This document shows positions 27,474 to 35,827 of a stretch of DNA of 64,000 nucleotides, piece by piece. Within the stretch, counting starts at the first letter, position 1. Every line of letters starts with the position of its first letter. The translations under genes were made by a program, and so were the position numbers. Location: the NCBI GenBank assembly GCA_023435305.1, contig JAEYRV010000004.1:156269-220268 (forward strand). The letters run 5' to 3'. The DNA is from Bacillota bacterium. Lineage in GTDB: Bacteria > Bacillota > Clostridia > Acetivibrionales > DTU013. The notes under the pieces were generated by a model, which was not told where the DNA came from, made no database searches, and saw only the letters and a program-made list of their open reading frames with translations.

Positions 27474-27571
27474 TAGTCGGCTTGGGCGCCGGCTAAGGGA
27501 CAGTTGGACACCATTTGTGCAGGTTGGACGCTTGCGGTCACCGGTTGGGCTCCTGTTAAACGTTAGTTGAC
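27474..27571 (+). ncRNA. Structured region upstream of rpsO (putative RNA)
   Basis: Two hairpins follow each other: TAGTCGGC / GCCGGCTA (27474-27495) and GCGGTCA / TGACCGC closing a 23-base interior (about 27534-27570). GTTGGAC-type steps recur between them. No ORF fits. It may be part of the rpsO leader, which is autoregulated by S15 in several bacteria, or a separate small RNA. Confidence 0.3.
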
Positions 27572-27723
27572 CGCGGGTATTTCACAAACAGCAAATAAAT
27601 TATTTACTTTATGGAAATAATATGTTAGAATACTTCAGTGCGACTATACAACCATCTGCTCGGTTATTGGACACTCCGACCAACTACCTGGCTCATGGCG
27701 CTAAAAAACAAGGAGGCAGTAAA

Positions 27724-27987
27724 ATGTTAAAGGAAAAGAAAACAGAGATCATTGAAGCATACAAGCTTCATGAGGGCGACACAGGATCGCCGGAAGTACA
27801 GATCGCCATCCTCACAGAGAGGATTAACCATCTGAACGAGCATCTGAAGGATCACAAGAAGGATCACCATTCAAGAAGGGGTCTTTTGAAGATGGTCGGA
27901 CAGAGAAGAGGATTGCTGAATTATCTTATGGAAAAGGATATCGCAAGGTATCGTGCCATAATCGAAAAACTCAATCTTAGAAAATAA
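27724..27987 (+). CDS. rpsO: 30S ribosomal protein S15
   Basis: 87 residues, standard S15. It binds the central domain of 16S rRNA early in 30S assembly. Motifs include HEGDTGSPEVQIAILTERI, HLKDHKKDHHSRRGLLKMVGQRRGLLNYL and the closing YRAIIEKLNLRK. ATG 27724 follows AAGGAGG. rpsO then pnp is a widespread bacterial order. A terminator between them suggests partial uncoupling. Confidence 0.97.
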   Translation: MLKEKKTEIIEAYKLHEGDTGSPEVQIAILTERINHLNEHLKDHKKDHHSRRGLLKMVGQRRGLLNYLMEKDIARYRAIIEKLNLRK

Positions 27988-27990
27988 TAT

Positions 27991-28018
27991 TGAGCGGGGT
28001 TTCCCGCTCATTATTTTT
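27991..28018 (+). terminator. Terminator after rpsO
   Basis: Perfect 8 bp stem TGAGCGGG / CCCGCTCA with a four-base loop, followed by TTATTTTT. Confidence 0.88.
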
Positions 28019-28213
28019 ACATATGGTGTAATAATAACATTAAGGGAAACCTTAAAATAAACTACTGCTGACGGAATGACTGCCGCAGTGAACAGAGAAC
28101 AGAGACCAGTGTCCGCAAAATGATTTCCCGGACGCTTTACGGCCGCTGGTGTCCGTTTTCTGTAACAACTGCCTCTGTATTCCTCATGCAGAATAACAAA
28201 AGGAGGCATTTTA

Positions 28214-30319
28214 ATGTCAAAAAATTTCAGCATGAAACTGGCCGGGAGAGATCTTACGGTTGAGACCGGCAAACTTGCACAGCTAGCAAACGGAGCTGCA
28301 CTTGTCAGATATGGTGACACTGTCATTATGTCGACCGCAACGGCATCTTCATCACCCAGAGAGGGTATTGACTTCTTTCCATTAAGTGTGGACTATGAAG
28401 AAAAGCTGTACGCTGTCGGAAAAATCCCCGGCGGATTTATTAAAAGAGAGGGCAAGCCCTCTGAAAAGGCGGTCCTGACCTCAAGAGTCATCGACAGACC
28501 GATACGCCCGTTATTCCCGAAGGACCTCAGAAATGATGTTGCTGTCGTGAATACAGTACTTTCAGTCGATCAGGACAACTCTCCCGAAATAGCTGCAATG
28601 ATCGGATCATCCATAGCAATCAGCATTTCCGACATCCCGTTCAATGGGCCTATCGGCGGTGTGATACTCGGTCTTGTAGACGGTGAGATCGTTATTAACC
28701 CGAATGCAGCTCAAAGGGAAAAGAGCGAAATGTATGTGACTCTGGCCGGCACCAGTGAAAAGATCACTATGATAGAGGCCGGTGCAAAGGAAGTCTCCGA
28801 GGATATAATGTTCGAAGCTGTTAAAAAAGGACATGAGGAGATTAAAAAGATCACAGCATTTATAAAAGAAATAGTTGCTGAAGTCGGTAAACAGAAATTC
28901 GAATACAAGTCGGCAGAGGTTCCGAAGGAAATATTCCAGGCAGTATATGACCTGGCATACGAAGGAATGCGCACAGCTGTACTGACTGATGACAAAACTG
29001 TAAGGGATACACAGGTGGCGGCCCTTACAGAGGATGTGCAGCAGAAGCTGGCAGAAACCTTCCCGGACAGCACCGGAGTGATTGCCGAAGCTATATACAA
29101 GCTCGAGAAAAAGGTCGTAAGGAAATATATACTTGAAGAAGGCAAGAGAGTAGACGGAAGAAGACTTGATGAAATAAGGCCGATGTCGGCAGACGTATCG
29201 CTGCTTCCAAGGACTCATGGCTCGGGACTCTTCCAGAGGGGACAGACCCAGGTAATGACAATCGTTACCCTCGGTGGGATAAGTGAAGCTCAGATGCTTG
29301 ACGGCGTAGACCTCGAGGATGAGAAGAGGTATATGCACCACTACAACTTCCCGGGCTACAGCGTAGGAGAAGCAAAGACGTCAAGAGGAGCCGGCAGAAG
29401 AGAGATCGGACATGGAGCCCTGGCAGAAAGAGCTTTGGAGCCTGTAATACCAAGTGAAGATGAATTCCCGTATGCTATCAGGCTGGTTTCCGAAGTACTG
29501 ATGTCCAATGGCTCAACTTCACAGGGAAGCGTATGCGGAAGCACACTCGCCCTCATGGATGCAGGCGTTCCGATAAAGGCGCCTGTGGCAGGTATCTCTG
29601 CCGGTCTTGTTATTGACGAAGAGAATCCCGAAAGATTCATCACATTCATGGACATTCAGGGAATCGAAGACTTCTTCGGAGATATGGACTTTAAGGTAGC
29701 CGGCACGAAGAAGGGTATAACCGCCATACAGATGGATATCAAGGTGGACGGTCTTTCATATGAAATAATCAGACAGGCATTTGAGCTTACAAAAAAAGGC
29801 CGCTTCCAGATACTTGATGAAGTCATCGCGCCGGTAATTGCGGAACCAAGGAAAACGGTTTCGAAATATGCCCCTAAAATGTATAAAATGAACATCAATC
29901 CGGATAAGATCAGAGATGTTATCGGACCTGGCGGAAAGGTGATCAACAAGATAATCGACGAAACAGGCGTCAAGATAGACATAGAGGACGACGGCAGGGT
30001 ATTTGTTTCTACGCCGGATGAAGCCGCAGGCAAAAGGGCTATGTCAATAATTGAAGCTATAACAATGGAAGCTCAGCCCGGACAGATATTCCTGGGTAAG
30101 GTCACAAGACTGATGACCTTCGGAGTATTTGTTGAATTCGCTCCAGGAAAAGAAGGACTTGTACACATCTCCAAGCTTGACAACAAGAGGGTCGCAAGGG
30201 TCGAAGATGTTTGCAAGGTCGGAGATGAAATGCTGGTCAAGGTTATGGAAGTTGACAAGCAGGGACGCATAAACCTTTCGAGGAAGGATGCGCTGCCTGA
30301 TAACAACAGCGAAGAGTAG
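28214..30319 (+). CDS. pnp: Polyribonucleotide nucleotidyltransferase (PNPase)
   Basis: 701 residues. It degrades RNA 3' to 5' by phosphorolysis. It has two RNase PH-like domains separated by an alpha-helical domain, with the active-site region GGISEAQMLDG...FPGYSVGEAKTSRGAGRREIGHG. The KH domain (about 555-615, IRDVIGPGGKVINKIIDETG) and S1 domain (about 625-692, GQIFLGKVTRLMTFGVFVEF) follow. ATG follows AGGAGG. The 195-base leader can form nested hairpins and may be a target for PNPase/RNase autoregulation. Confidence 0.97.
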   Translation: MSKNFSMKLAGRDLTVETGKLAQLANGAALVRYGDTVIMSTATASSSPREGIDFFPLSVDYEEKLYAVGKIPGGFIKREGKPSEKAVLTSRVIDRPIRPLFPKDLRNDVAVVNTVLSVDQDNSPEIAAMIGSSIAISISDIPFNGPIGGVILGLVDGEIVINPNAAQREKSEMYVTLAGTSEKITMIEAGAKEVSEDIMFEAVKKGHEEIKKITAFIKEIVAEVGKQKFEYKSAEVPKEIFQAVYDLAYEGMRTAVLTDDKTVRDTQVAALTEDVQQKLAETFPDSTGVIAEAIYKLEKKVVRKYILEEGKRVDGRRLDEIRPMSADVSLLPRTHGSGLFQRGQTQVMTIVTLGGISEAQMLDGVDLEDEKRYMHHYNFPGYSVGEAKTSRGAGRREIGHGALAERALEPVIPSEDEFPYAIRLVSEVLMSNGSTSQGSVCGSTLALMDAGVPIKAPVAGISAGLVIDEENPERFITFMDIQGIEDFFGDMDFKVAGTKKGITAIQMDIKVDGLSYEIIRQAFELTKKGRFQILDEVIAPVIAEPRKTVSKYAPKMYKMNINPDKIRDVIGPGGKVINKIIDETGVKIDIEDDGRVFVSTPDEAAGKRAMSIIEAITMEAQPGQIFLGKVTRLMTFGVFVEFAPGKEGLVHISKLDNKRVARVEDVCKVGDEMLVKVMEVDKQGRINLSRKDALPDNNSEE

Positions 30320-30331
30320 ACCGATACATTC

Positions 30332-30380
30332 AAGGACGGTTGGGCAGCGGTATTATTACCTGTTGATACCGTCCTTTTCC
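30332..30380 (+). terminator. Terminator after pnp
   Basis: AAGGACGGT / ACCGTCCTT closes a 27-base interior that can pair weakly; TTCC and T residues follow. The large loop makes it less certain than the others. Confidence 0.6.
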
Positions 30381-30421
30381 TTTGTCACGGATCTATGCAA
30401 AAAAGATGTTCAGGAGGCAGT

Positions 30422-31672
30422 ATGCTAAAAAAGTATACATTAAAAAACGGAGTCAGGGTGGTTTGTGAGAAGCTTCAATATGTCAGGTCGGTTTCGGTGG
30501 GCATATGGGTAAAAACAGGATCGCGGGATGAAGAAGTCAGGATCAACGGCATATCGCATTTCATAGAGCATATGCTGTTCAAGGGTACCCAGACCAGGAG
30601 CGCGGCACAGATAGCCGAAGCCATCGATAACATAGGCGGACAGCTGAATGCCTTTACAGGCAAGGAATGTACATGCTTTTATGCTAAAACGCTGGATGAG
30701 CATATAGATATTGCACTGGATATCCTGAGTGATATGTTTTTCAACTCAATATTTGCCAATAAGGACATTGCGCTGGAAAAGCGGGTCATAATCGAAGAAA
30801 TAGGCATGTATGAGGACTCACCTGAGGATCTTGTACATGATGTGCTTTCGGAAACTGTTTGGGGCGGGAGCTCCGTTGGATACCCGATATTGGGCACAAA
30901 AAAGTCTCTTCGGAATATAAACCGTGAAAGAATAATCGAATATATGAAGGCCAGGTACACACCTGCCAATACTGTGATATCAGTAGCAGGCAATTATGAT
31001 GACAGTTCGCTGCAGGAACTGATTGAAAGGTATTTTGGCAGCTGGAGCTCCGGAGCAGTCTCAGATGAAAAGAAGGGTGATGTAGTATTCAAGCCCGATG
31101 TAAGGATCCGTGAGAAGGAAACCGAGCAGGTACATATATGCATAGGCTTTGAAGGTATACGGAACGGCGATGATGACCTGTATCCTCTTTTGGCAGTGAA
31201 CAACATATTAGGCGGCGGAATGAGCTCCAGACTGTTTCAGAGGATAAGGGAGAAGAAAGGGCTTGTATATTCCATATATTCTTATCCCACCACATACAAG
31301 GATACAGGCTTGTTTACCATATATGCGGGAATGAAGCCGGATAATCTTGAGGATGTCATAGGTCTGATTTATGATGAAATACGCATAATGAAAAGGAAAG
31401 GCATCACGATATCAGACCTTGATAAAACAAGAGAACAGATGAAGGGCAATTATATTTTAGGACTTGAGAGCACAAGCAGCAGGATGAACAGTATAGGCAA
31501 GTCGGAATTGCTGCTTGGTTATATAAATTCACCGGAAGAAATACTTAGGAAAATCCAGGCTATAACCATGGAGGGTGTTGATGCCATGATAGCCGGAATA
31601 CTCGACCTGGAAAGAAAGGGTATCTCAATAGTCGGAAATATCCATGATAATTTGGATACTGGTTCGCTGTAA
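30422..31672 (+). CDS. M16-family zinc peptidase (YmxG/MlpA type)
   Basis: 416 residues from ATG 30422, directly after AGGAGG; an upstream ATG at 30395 is out-competed. The inverted zinc motif HxxEH is in ISHFIEHMLFKGT, with the downstream Glu in KRVIIEEIGMYEDSPEDL. The C-terminal half is the inactive M16 domain (GLVYSIYSYPTTYKDTGLFTIYAG). Processing-peptidase-like proteins of this type follow pnp in many Firmicutes; the substrate is unknown. Confidence 0.92.
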   Translation: MLKKYTLKNGVRVVCEKLQYVRSVSVGIWVKTGSRDEEVRINGISHFIEHMLFKGTQTRSAAQIAEAIDNIGGQLNAFTGKECTCFYAKTLDEHIDIALDILSDMFFNSIFANKDIALEKRVIIEEIGMYEDSPEDLVHDVLSETVWGGSSVGYPILGTKKSLRNINRERIIEYMKARYTPANTVISVAGNYDDSSLQELIERYFGSWSSGAVSDEKKGDVVFKPDVRIREKETEQVHICIGFEGIRNGDDDLYPLLAVNNILGGGMSSRLFQRIREKKGLVYSIYSYPTTYKDTGLFTIYAGMKPDNLEDVIGLIYDEIRIMKRKGITISDLDKTREQMKGNYILGLESTSSRMNSIGKSELLLGYINSPEEILRKIQAITMEGVDAMIAGILDLERKGISIVGNIHDNLDTGSL

Positions 31673-31705
31673 CCATATCTCTAAAACGCAAAGAGAAGGG
31701 CAGTA

Positions 31706-31747
31706 ATGCTCCGGAGCCGAAGGAACAGGCACCGGAGCATTTTTTTA
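31706..31747 (+). terminator. Terminator after the M16 peptidase gene
   Basis: ATGCTCCGG / CCGGAGCAT stem with a 17-base loop runs into seven T residues. Confidence 0.88.
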
Positions 31748-31754
31748 TACAAGC

Positions 31755-31782
31755 ACTTGTTAGAGGCAATATACATAAAATA
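31755..31782 (+). promoter_or_regulatory. Sigma-K-like promoter of dpaAB
   Basis: CATAAAATA (31774-31782) fits the sigma-K -10 consensus CATA-N3-TA exactly. An AC dinucleotide 17 bases upstream (31755-31756) fits the -35. It lies 50 bases before dpaA, whose homologues are transcribed late in the mother cell. Confidence 0.5.
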
Positions 31783-31832
31783 AAGTAGTGTTTGGCTTTT
31801 TTATTTGCTGAGGAAGACAGGGAGGAAAATGA

Positions 31833-32705
31833 ATGAACCGTATGAAATATACTGTTATCGGCGGAGATCTCAGAAACGTAAAGCTAGCCGAGGCTATCGC
31901 CTCCGATGGGAGCCATGTAAATCTGTATGGCTTTAAGAATGCCGGGTTTGAATCCCGGATCGAGGAGATCCAAGACCTGGATGCGGCTATTGATGATTCA
32001 CAAATAGTTATTGGACCATTGCCATGTACAAACGATAATGAGATCCTTAACACACCGTTTCATAATGAAAAAATACTGATTAACGAAGTTTTTAAAAAAA
32101 TGAACAAAAACCAGCTGTTTATAGCGGGCAGGATCAGCGATAAGATCACCCTTATGGCAAAGGCTTATAATGTATATACGATAGATATTCTTGAACGGGA
32201 GGAAATGGCGGTTTTAAACAGCATACCAACTGCTGAAGGCGCTGTTCAAATAGCAATGGAGGAGTTGCCGATCACGCTCAATGGCAGCAAAGTACTCATA
32301 TTGGGCTATGGACGGCTGGGCAAGGTGCTGGCCAGGATGCTTTCCGGCATTGGGGCAGAGGTATATGTGGAAGCGAGAAAATACTCTGATCTGGCATGGC
32401 TGAAAGCAAATGGGATCAATTCTGTTTACATAAATGACTTAAATGATTATTTATGCAAAATGGATATCATCTTCAATACTATCCCAAGCAGGATACTGGA
32501 CAGCGACAGGCTGGAAATGCTAGGCGGGGACTGCCTGGTGATAGATCTGGCATCAAAGCCCGGAGGTGTCGATTTCGAAAGAGCAAAAGCGCTTGGGATA
32601 AAGGTTATCTGGGCGCTGTCACTGCCGGGGAAGGTTGCTCCGGTAACGGCTGCAAACTATATGAAGCAGACGATATACAATATCATAGAAGAGCTGGGGG
32701 TGTGA
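31833..32705 (+). CDS. dpaA: Dipicolinate synthase subunit A
   Basis: 290 residues. With DpaB it oxidises dihydrodipicolinate, or a precursor, to dipicolinic acid, which is loaded into the spore core with calcium. The N-terminal domain is followed by a Rossmann fold (LNGSKVLILGYGRLGKVLARMLSGIGAEVYV, about residues 145-175) for NADP binding. DIIFNTIPSRIL and DLASKPGGVDF are further family features. ATG follows GGAGGAAAATGA. It is adjacent to dpaB (five bases apart), so the two form one transcript. Confidence 0.95.
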   Translation: MNRMKYTVIGGDLRNVKLAEAIASDGSHVNLYGFKNAGFESRIEEIQDLDAAIDDSQIVIGPLPCTNDNEILNTPFHNEKILINEVFKKMNKNQLFIAGRISDKITLMAKAYNVYTIDILEREEMAVLNSIPTAEGAVQIAMEELPITLNGSKVLILGYGRLGKVLARMLSGIGAEVYVEARKYSDLAWLKANGINSVYINDLNDYLCKMDIIFNTIPSRILDSDRLEMLGGDCLVIDLASKPGGVDFERAKALGIKVIWALSLPGKVAPVTAANYMKQTIYNIIEELGV

Positions 32706-32709
32706 AAGG

Positions 32710-33288
32710 ATGGATTTGAAGGGTGTAAAGGTAGGGTTTGCTTTCACCGGCTCATTCTGTACTTTTGCCAATGTAATGACCGAACTTGAAAAGGTGGCCT
32801 CTGAAGGAGCGGATATAACACCGGTCATTTCTTATTCGGTGGACAGCTTTGATACAAAATTCGGAACGTCAGCTGAGTGGAAAAAGAGGATCGAAGCTGT
32901 GACGGGCAAGAATGTGATCAGGACCATATGTGATGCTGAACCGATAGGACCTAAGGGACTGCTGGATATACTGGTTGTAGCGCCATGTACGGGAAATACA
33001 CTTGGAAAGCTTGCAAACGGTATCACGGATACTCCTGTCACCATGGCCTGTAAAGCACATCTGCGCAACGGCAGGCCGCTGCTGCTGGCTTTGTCCACTA
33101 ATGACGGCTTTGGCATAAATGCCAGGAACATAGGCTTTCTGCAGAATTGCAAGAATGTGTTTTTTGTACCATTCAGACAGGATGATCCCATTAAAAAGAA
33201 CAATTCTCTTATGGCCAGGTTTGACATGATCATACCTGCCATAGAGTCTGCGCTGAACGGAAAACAGCTCCAGCCGGTTTTAGTATGA
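32710..33288 (+). CDS. dpaB: Dipicolinate synthase subunit B
   Basis: 192 residues, flavoprotein-like fold of the SpoVFB family. The N-terminus GVKVGFAFTGSFCTFANVM and the LVVAPCTGNTLGKLANGITDTPVTMACKAHLRN segment match flavin-binding decarboxylase-like proteins. It forms the heteromeric dipicolinate synthase with DpaA in the mother cell. Many Clostridia lack this pair and use EtfA instead, so its presence here is informative. A terminator follows. Confidence 0.94.
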   Translation: MDLKGVKVGFAFTGSFCTFANVMTELEKVASEGADITPVISYSVDSFDTKFGTSAEWKKRIEAVTGKNVIRTICDAEPIGPKGLLDILVVAPCTGNTLGKLANGITDTPVTMACKAHLRNGRPLLLALSTNDGFGINARNIGFLQNCKNVFFVPFRQDDPIKKNNSLMARFDMIIPAIESALNGKQLQPVLV

Positions 33289-33305
33289 TCGATTTTCGGA
33301 AGAGG

Positions 33306-33331
33306 GAAGCCTGCAAGGGCTTCTTTTTTTT
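33306..33331 (+). terminator. Terminator after dpaAB
   Basis: GAAGCC / GGCTTC stem with a six-base loop and an eight-base T run. Confidence 0.85.
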
Positions 33332-33420
33332 GCTATATACTGTGTTTTTTCTACCCTCTGGTGGTATAATCACTTTGACAACAAATATGCGCAACCAAAA
33401 TCAGAATCGGGGGTATCATT

Positions 33421-33942
33421 ATGAAGAATAAAACGCGCTTTATAGCCAGAACAGCACTATTGCTTGCAGTAGCCATCGCTTTCCAGATATTTGGGAAGTT
33501 CATTCCGTATAATAATTTTATTGTAGGTCCTGTCGTCAATGCAGTTCTTCTTGTTGCAACCGCAGCTGCGGGAGTTTGGAGCGGTGTGTCAATATCAGTC
33601 ATAGCGCCGCTGGTTTCGGCATTCACGAATAAAGCAGCAATTGCTCCGCTGGTTATGGGCTTCTCCCCGTTTATTATTATAGGAAACATAATAATTGTGC
33701 TTTCATTCCATTTATTGAGGAAAAAGAACGCGATTGCCGGAGTCGCTATAGGCTCTGTACTTAAATTTGGCTTTCTTTATGCCGCGATCTCAGTATTTAC
33801 CTCATTGGTAGATATGAAGCCTCAGGTTGCAGCAACACTGACCGGCCTTTTCAGCTGGCCACAGCTCTTCACTGCTCTGGCAGGGGGAGCTATAGCTCTG
33901 GTGATACTCAAGCTGGCAGGGAAAAGCCTGGACATAGAGTAA
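33421..33942 (+). CDS. ECF-type transporter S component
   Basis: 173 residues, about six hydrophobic helices, with the N-terminal TRFIARTALLLAVAIAFQIFGKFIPYNN segment typical of energy-coupling-factor substrate-binding subunits. It would bind a vitamin-like substrate and use a shared EcfAAT module encoded elsewhere. The substrate cannot be told from sequence and no riboswitch was found upstream. It has its own terminator, so it is monocistronic. Confidence 0.8.
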   Translation: MKNKTRFIARTALLLAVAIAFQIFGKFIPYNNFIVGPVVNAVLLVATAAAGVWSGVSISVIAPLVSAFTNKAAIAPLVMGFSPFIIIGNIIIVLSFHLLRKKNAIAGVAIGSVLKFGFLYAAISVFTSLVDMKPQVAATLTGLFSWPQLFTALAGGAIALVILKLAGKSLDIE

Positions 33943-33968
33943 TCTACAACAATAACATATTTACATGC

Positions 33969-34007
33969 AAAGTCACAAACGTACATAAATGCGTATGTGG
34001 CTTTTTT
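33969..34007 (+). terminator. Terminator after the ECF S-component gene
   Basis: AAAGTCACA / TGTGGCTTT stem (one wobble) with a partly paired interior, followed by T residues. Confidence 0.8.
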
Positions 34008-34072
34008 ATTGTAAACAGCATGGCGGGTAAAACATAGAATAGTATAGATTGCAAACCGACAAGGGGCATAAA

Positions 34073-35230
34073 ATGATCTATCTTGATAATGCCGCGACTT
34101 CTTTTCCCAAGCCGGAAAGCGTCTGTGCCGAAATGGACAGATGTATGCGGGAATACTGTGCAAACCCGGGAAGAGGGGGTCATGTTCTGTCAATAAAAGC
34201 AGGAATGGCTGTAAACCATGCAAGGGACAGATTATCTGAAGTATTCAATATCACGGATCCCATGCAGCTTATTTTCACCAAGAATGCAACAGAAGCATTG
34301 AATATAGCTATAAAGGGTACAGCATACGAAGGCTGTCATTTCATTACCACATGCATGGAGCACAACGCTGTCATGCGTCCGCTGCGAACGCTGGAACGGG
34401 ACATGGGGATCGAAATATCAATATTGCCCGGAAACTCTTTCGGAGAAACAGATCCGGCTGATGTGAAAAGCTGTATCAAAAGCAATACAGCTATGGTTAT
34501 CTCCACCTTATCATCAAATGTTAACGGTATTATCATGCCTGTAGCAGATATCGGAAGAATTTGTCGTGAAGCAGGTGTGTTATTCCTGGTCGATGCATCA
34601 CAGGGAGCCGGATCTATCGCTTTGGATGTTGAGGCGGACATGATTGATATGCTTGCATTTCCCGGTCATAAAGGGCTGCTTGGTCCTCAGGGGACGGGAG
34701 GGCTTTATGTGAGGAAGGGAATTAAGCTGAAGACTTTTATGGAAGGAGGAACGGGAAGCAATTCGGAGTATGCTTATCAGCCGGAAATAATGCCTGATAT
34801 GTTTGAAAGCGGAACACTGAATACTCCTGGTATAGCAGGACTTGGAGCCGGTGCGGAATTTGCGGTCCAAACCGGGATCGGACGGATCTACAGACATAAA
34901 AGCTATCTTGTCAGTCTTTTGACTGACGGGCTGTCACAGATCCCAGGTGTTATCCTTTACAGCATTGCCGATAAAAACAGGAATTCAGGTATAGTGGCGA
35001 TGAACCTGGGCAATCTGGATTCGACTGAGCTGAGTTATTTGCTGGACAGGGATTTCGGCATCTGTACCAGAGCAGGCCTGCATTGTGCGCCTGCGGCACA
35101 TGAAGTGCTGGGTACCGGCCGCCGGGGTATAGTTAGATTCAGTACGGGCTGCTTTAATACTGAAAACGAGATAATCAAAACCATTGATGCGGTGGACAGA
35201 ATTGCCCACAGAGCGAAAAGGTTTTTATGA
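34073..35230 (+). CDS. Class-V aminotransferase, cysteine desulfurase-like
   Basis: 385 residues. The start MIYLDNAATSFPKP is typical of NifS/CsdA-type PLP enzymes. The PLP lysine is in LAFPGHKGLLGPQGTGGLYV. The cysteine-containing loop near the C-terminus (GICTRAGLHCAPAAHEVLGT) has the class-II desulfurase form with RAGLHCAP. It may mobilise sulfur from cysteine or act on selenocysteine-like substrates. ATG 34073 follows AAGGGG; the upstream TTG at 34049 is rejected. No isc/suf partners adjoin. Confidence 0.88.
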   Translation: MIYLDNAATSFPKPESVCAEMDRCMREYCANPGRGGHVLSIKAGMAVNHARDRLSEVFNITDPMQLIFTKNATEALNIAIKGTAYEGCHFITTCMEHNAVMRPLRTLERDMGIEISILPGNSFGETDPADVKSCIKSNTAMVISTLSSNVNGIIMPVADIGRICREAGVLFLVDASQGAGSIALDVEADMIDMLAFPGHKGLLGPQGTGGLYVRKGIKLKTFMEGGTGSNSEYAYQPEIMPDMFESGTLNTPGIAGLGAGAEFAVQTGIGRIYRHKSYLVSLLTDGLSQIPGVILYSIADKNRNSGIVAMNLGNLDSTELSYLLDRDFGICTRAGLHCAPAAHEVLGTGRRGIVRFSTGCFNTENEIIKTIDAVDRIAHRAKRFL

Positions 35231-35353
35231 AGAATAGTTGATTTTCATTAGACATTACTTCATTTATTGCGTATCTATTATCAGAAACATTGTTTCAAAC
35301 AATTGGAATAAATATGATAAGTAAAATGTAAAATGAAGTAAGGAGTGATTTTT

Positions 35354-35524
35354 GTGAACAACATAGTCAAAACAGTTATTTCCGTTGTAGTAATTGCCGT
35401 CCTGGCGATAATTGCGTTAAAGCTGTTGGGATTTGCTCTTAAAATCGTGCTGCCGATAGCGATTCTTGCATTCATCGCTTATGTGATCTATGTGCTGATT
35501 TCAGGAAAAAAGCCCAATTTCTAA
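35354..35524 (+). CDS. Small hydrophobic membrane protein
   Basis: 56 residues from GTG 35354, preceded by AAGGAGTG. Nearly the whole protein is hydrophobic, forming two helices (about residues 7-24 and 30-48) split by a Leu/Lys turn, and it ends SGKKPNF. I recognise no family. It lies between the aminotransferase and tRNA-Pro. Confidence 0.6.
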   Translation: MNNIVKTVISVVVIAVLAIIALKLLGFALKIVLPIAILAFIAYVIYVLISGKKPNF

Positions 35525-35606
35525 GGGATGCCTGCGTTAAGACCGGATGTTATGCATCCAGACGGCAAAAATAAAGCCTGCAGGCCGAAAAAGAGAAATT
35601 TTAAGC

Positions 35607-35636
35607 TTTACAATAGTGTCCGGACTGTGCTATAAT
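35607..35636 (+). promoter_or_regulatory. Sigma-A promoter of tRNA-Pro
   Basis: TTTACA (35607-35612) and TATAAT (35631-35636) are 18 bases apart and end 14 bases before the tRNA. Confidence 0.75.
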
Positions 35637-35650
35637 TCAAAATGCGTTGC

Positions 35651-35728
35651 CGGGGTGTAGCTCAGTTTGGCTAGAGTGCTTGCTTGGGGTGCAAGAGGTC
35701 GCCTGTTCAAGTCAGGTCACTCCGACCA
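35651..35728 (+). tRNA. tRNA-Pro (anticodon GGG)
   Basis: The cloverleaf folds with acceptor CGGGGTG / CACTCCG (one G-U) and a C1 start usual for tRNA-Pro. The anticodon stem is CTTGC / GCAAG with loop TTGGGGT, giving anticodon GGG. The T arm has TTCAAGT, and the encoded CCA end is present. A promoter and a two-part hairpin terminator flank it. A serine-recombinase island begins just downstream. Confidence 0.95.
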
Positions 35729-35729
35729 T

Positions 35730-35784
35730 ATCGAGTGTTCATAACAAACCTGATGGTTTGATGTGGACACTCGATTGCTTTTTT
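35730..35784 (+). terminator. Terminator of tRNA-Pro
   Basis: ATCGAGTGTTC / GGACACTCGAT (one G-U) encloses a second AAACC / GGTTT hairpin; TTGCTTTTTT follows. Confidence 0.82.
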
Positions 35785-35798
35785 GTCTTTTATGTATG

Positions 35799-35824
35799 AG
35801 CAGGCCGCGTTGGCCTGCTTTTTT
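35799..35824 (+). terminator. Second terminator-like hairpin, at the recombinase 3' end
   Basis: AGCAGGCC / GGCCTGCT with a five-base loop and six T on the plus strand. It sits next to the end of the minus-strand recombinase gene; it may mark the island boundary. Confidence 0.7.
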
Positions 35825-35827
35825 CTA

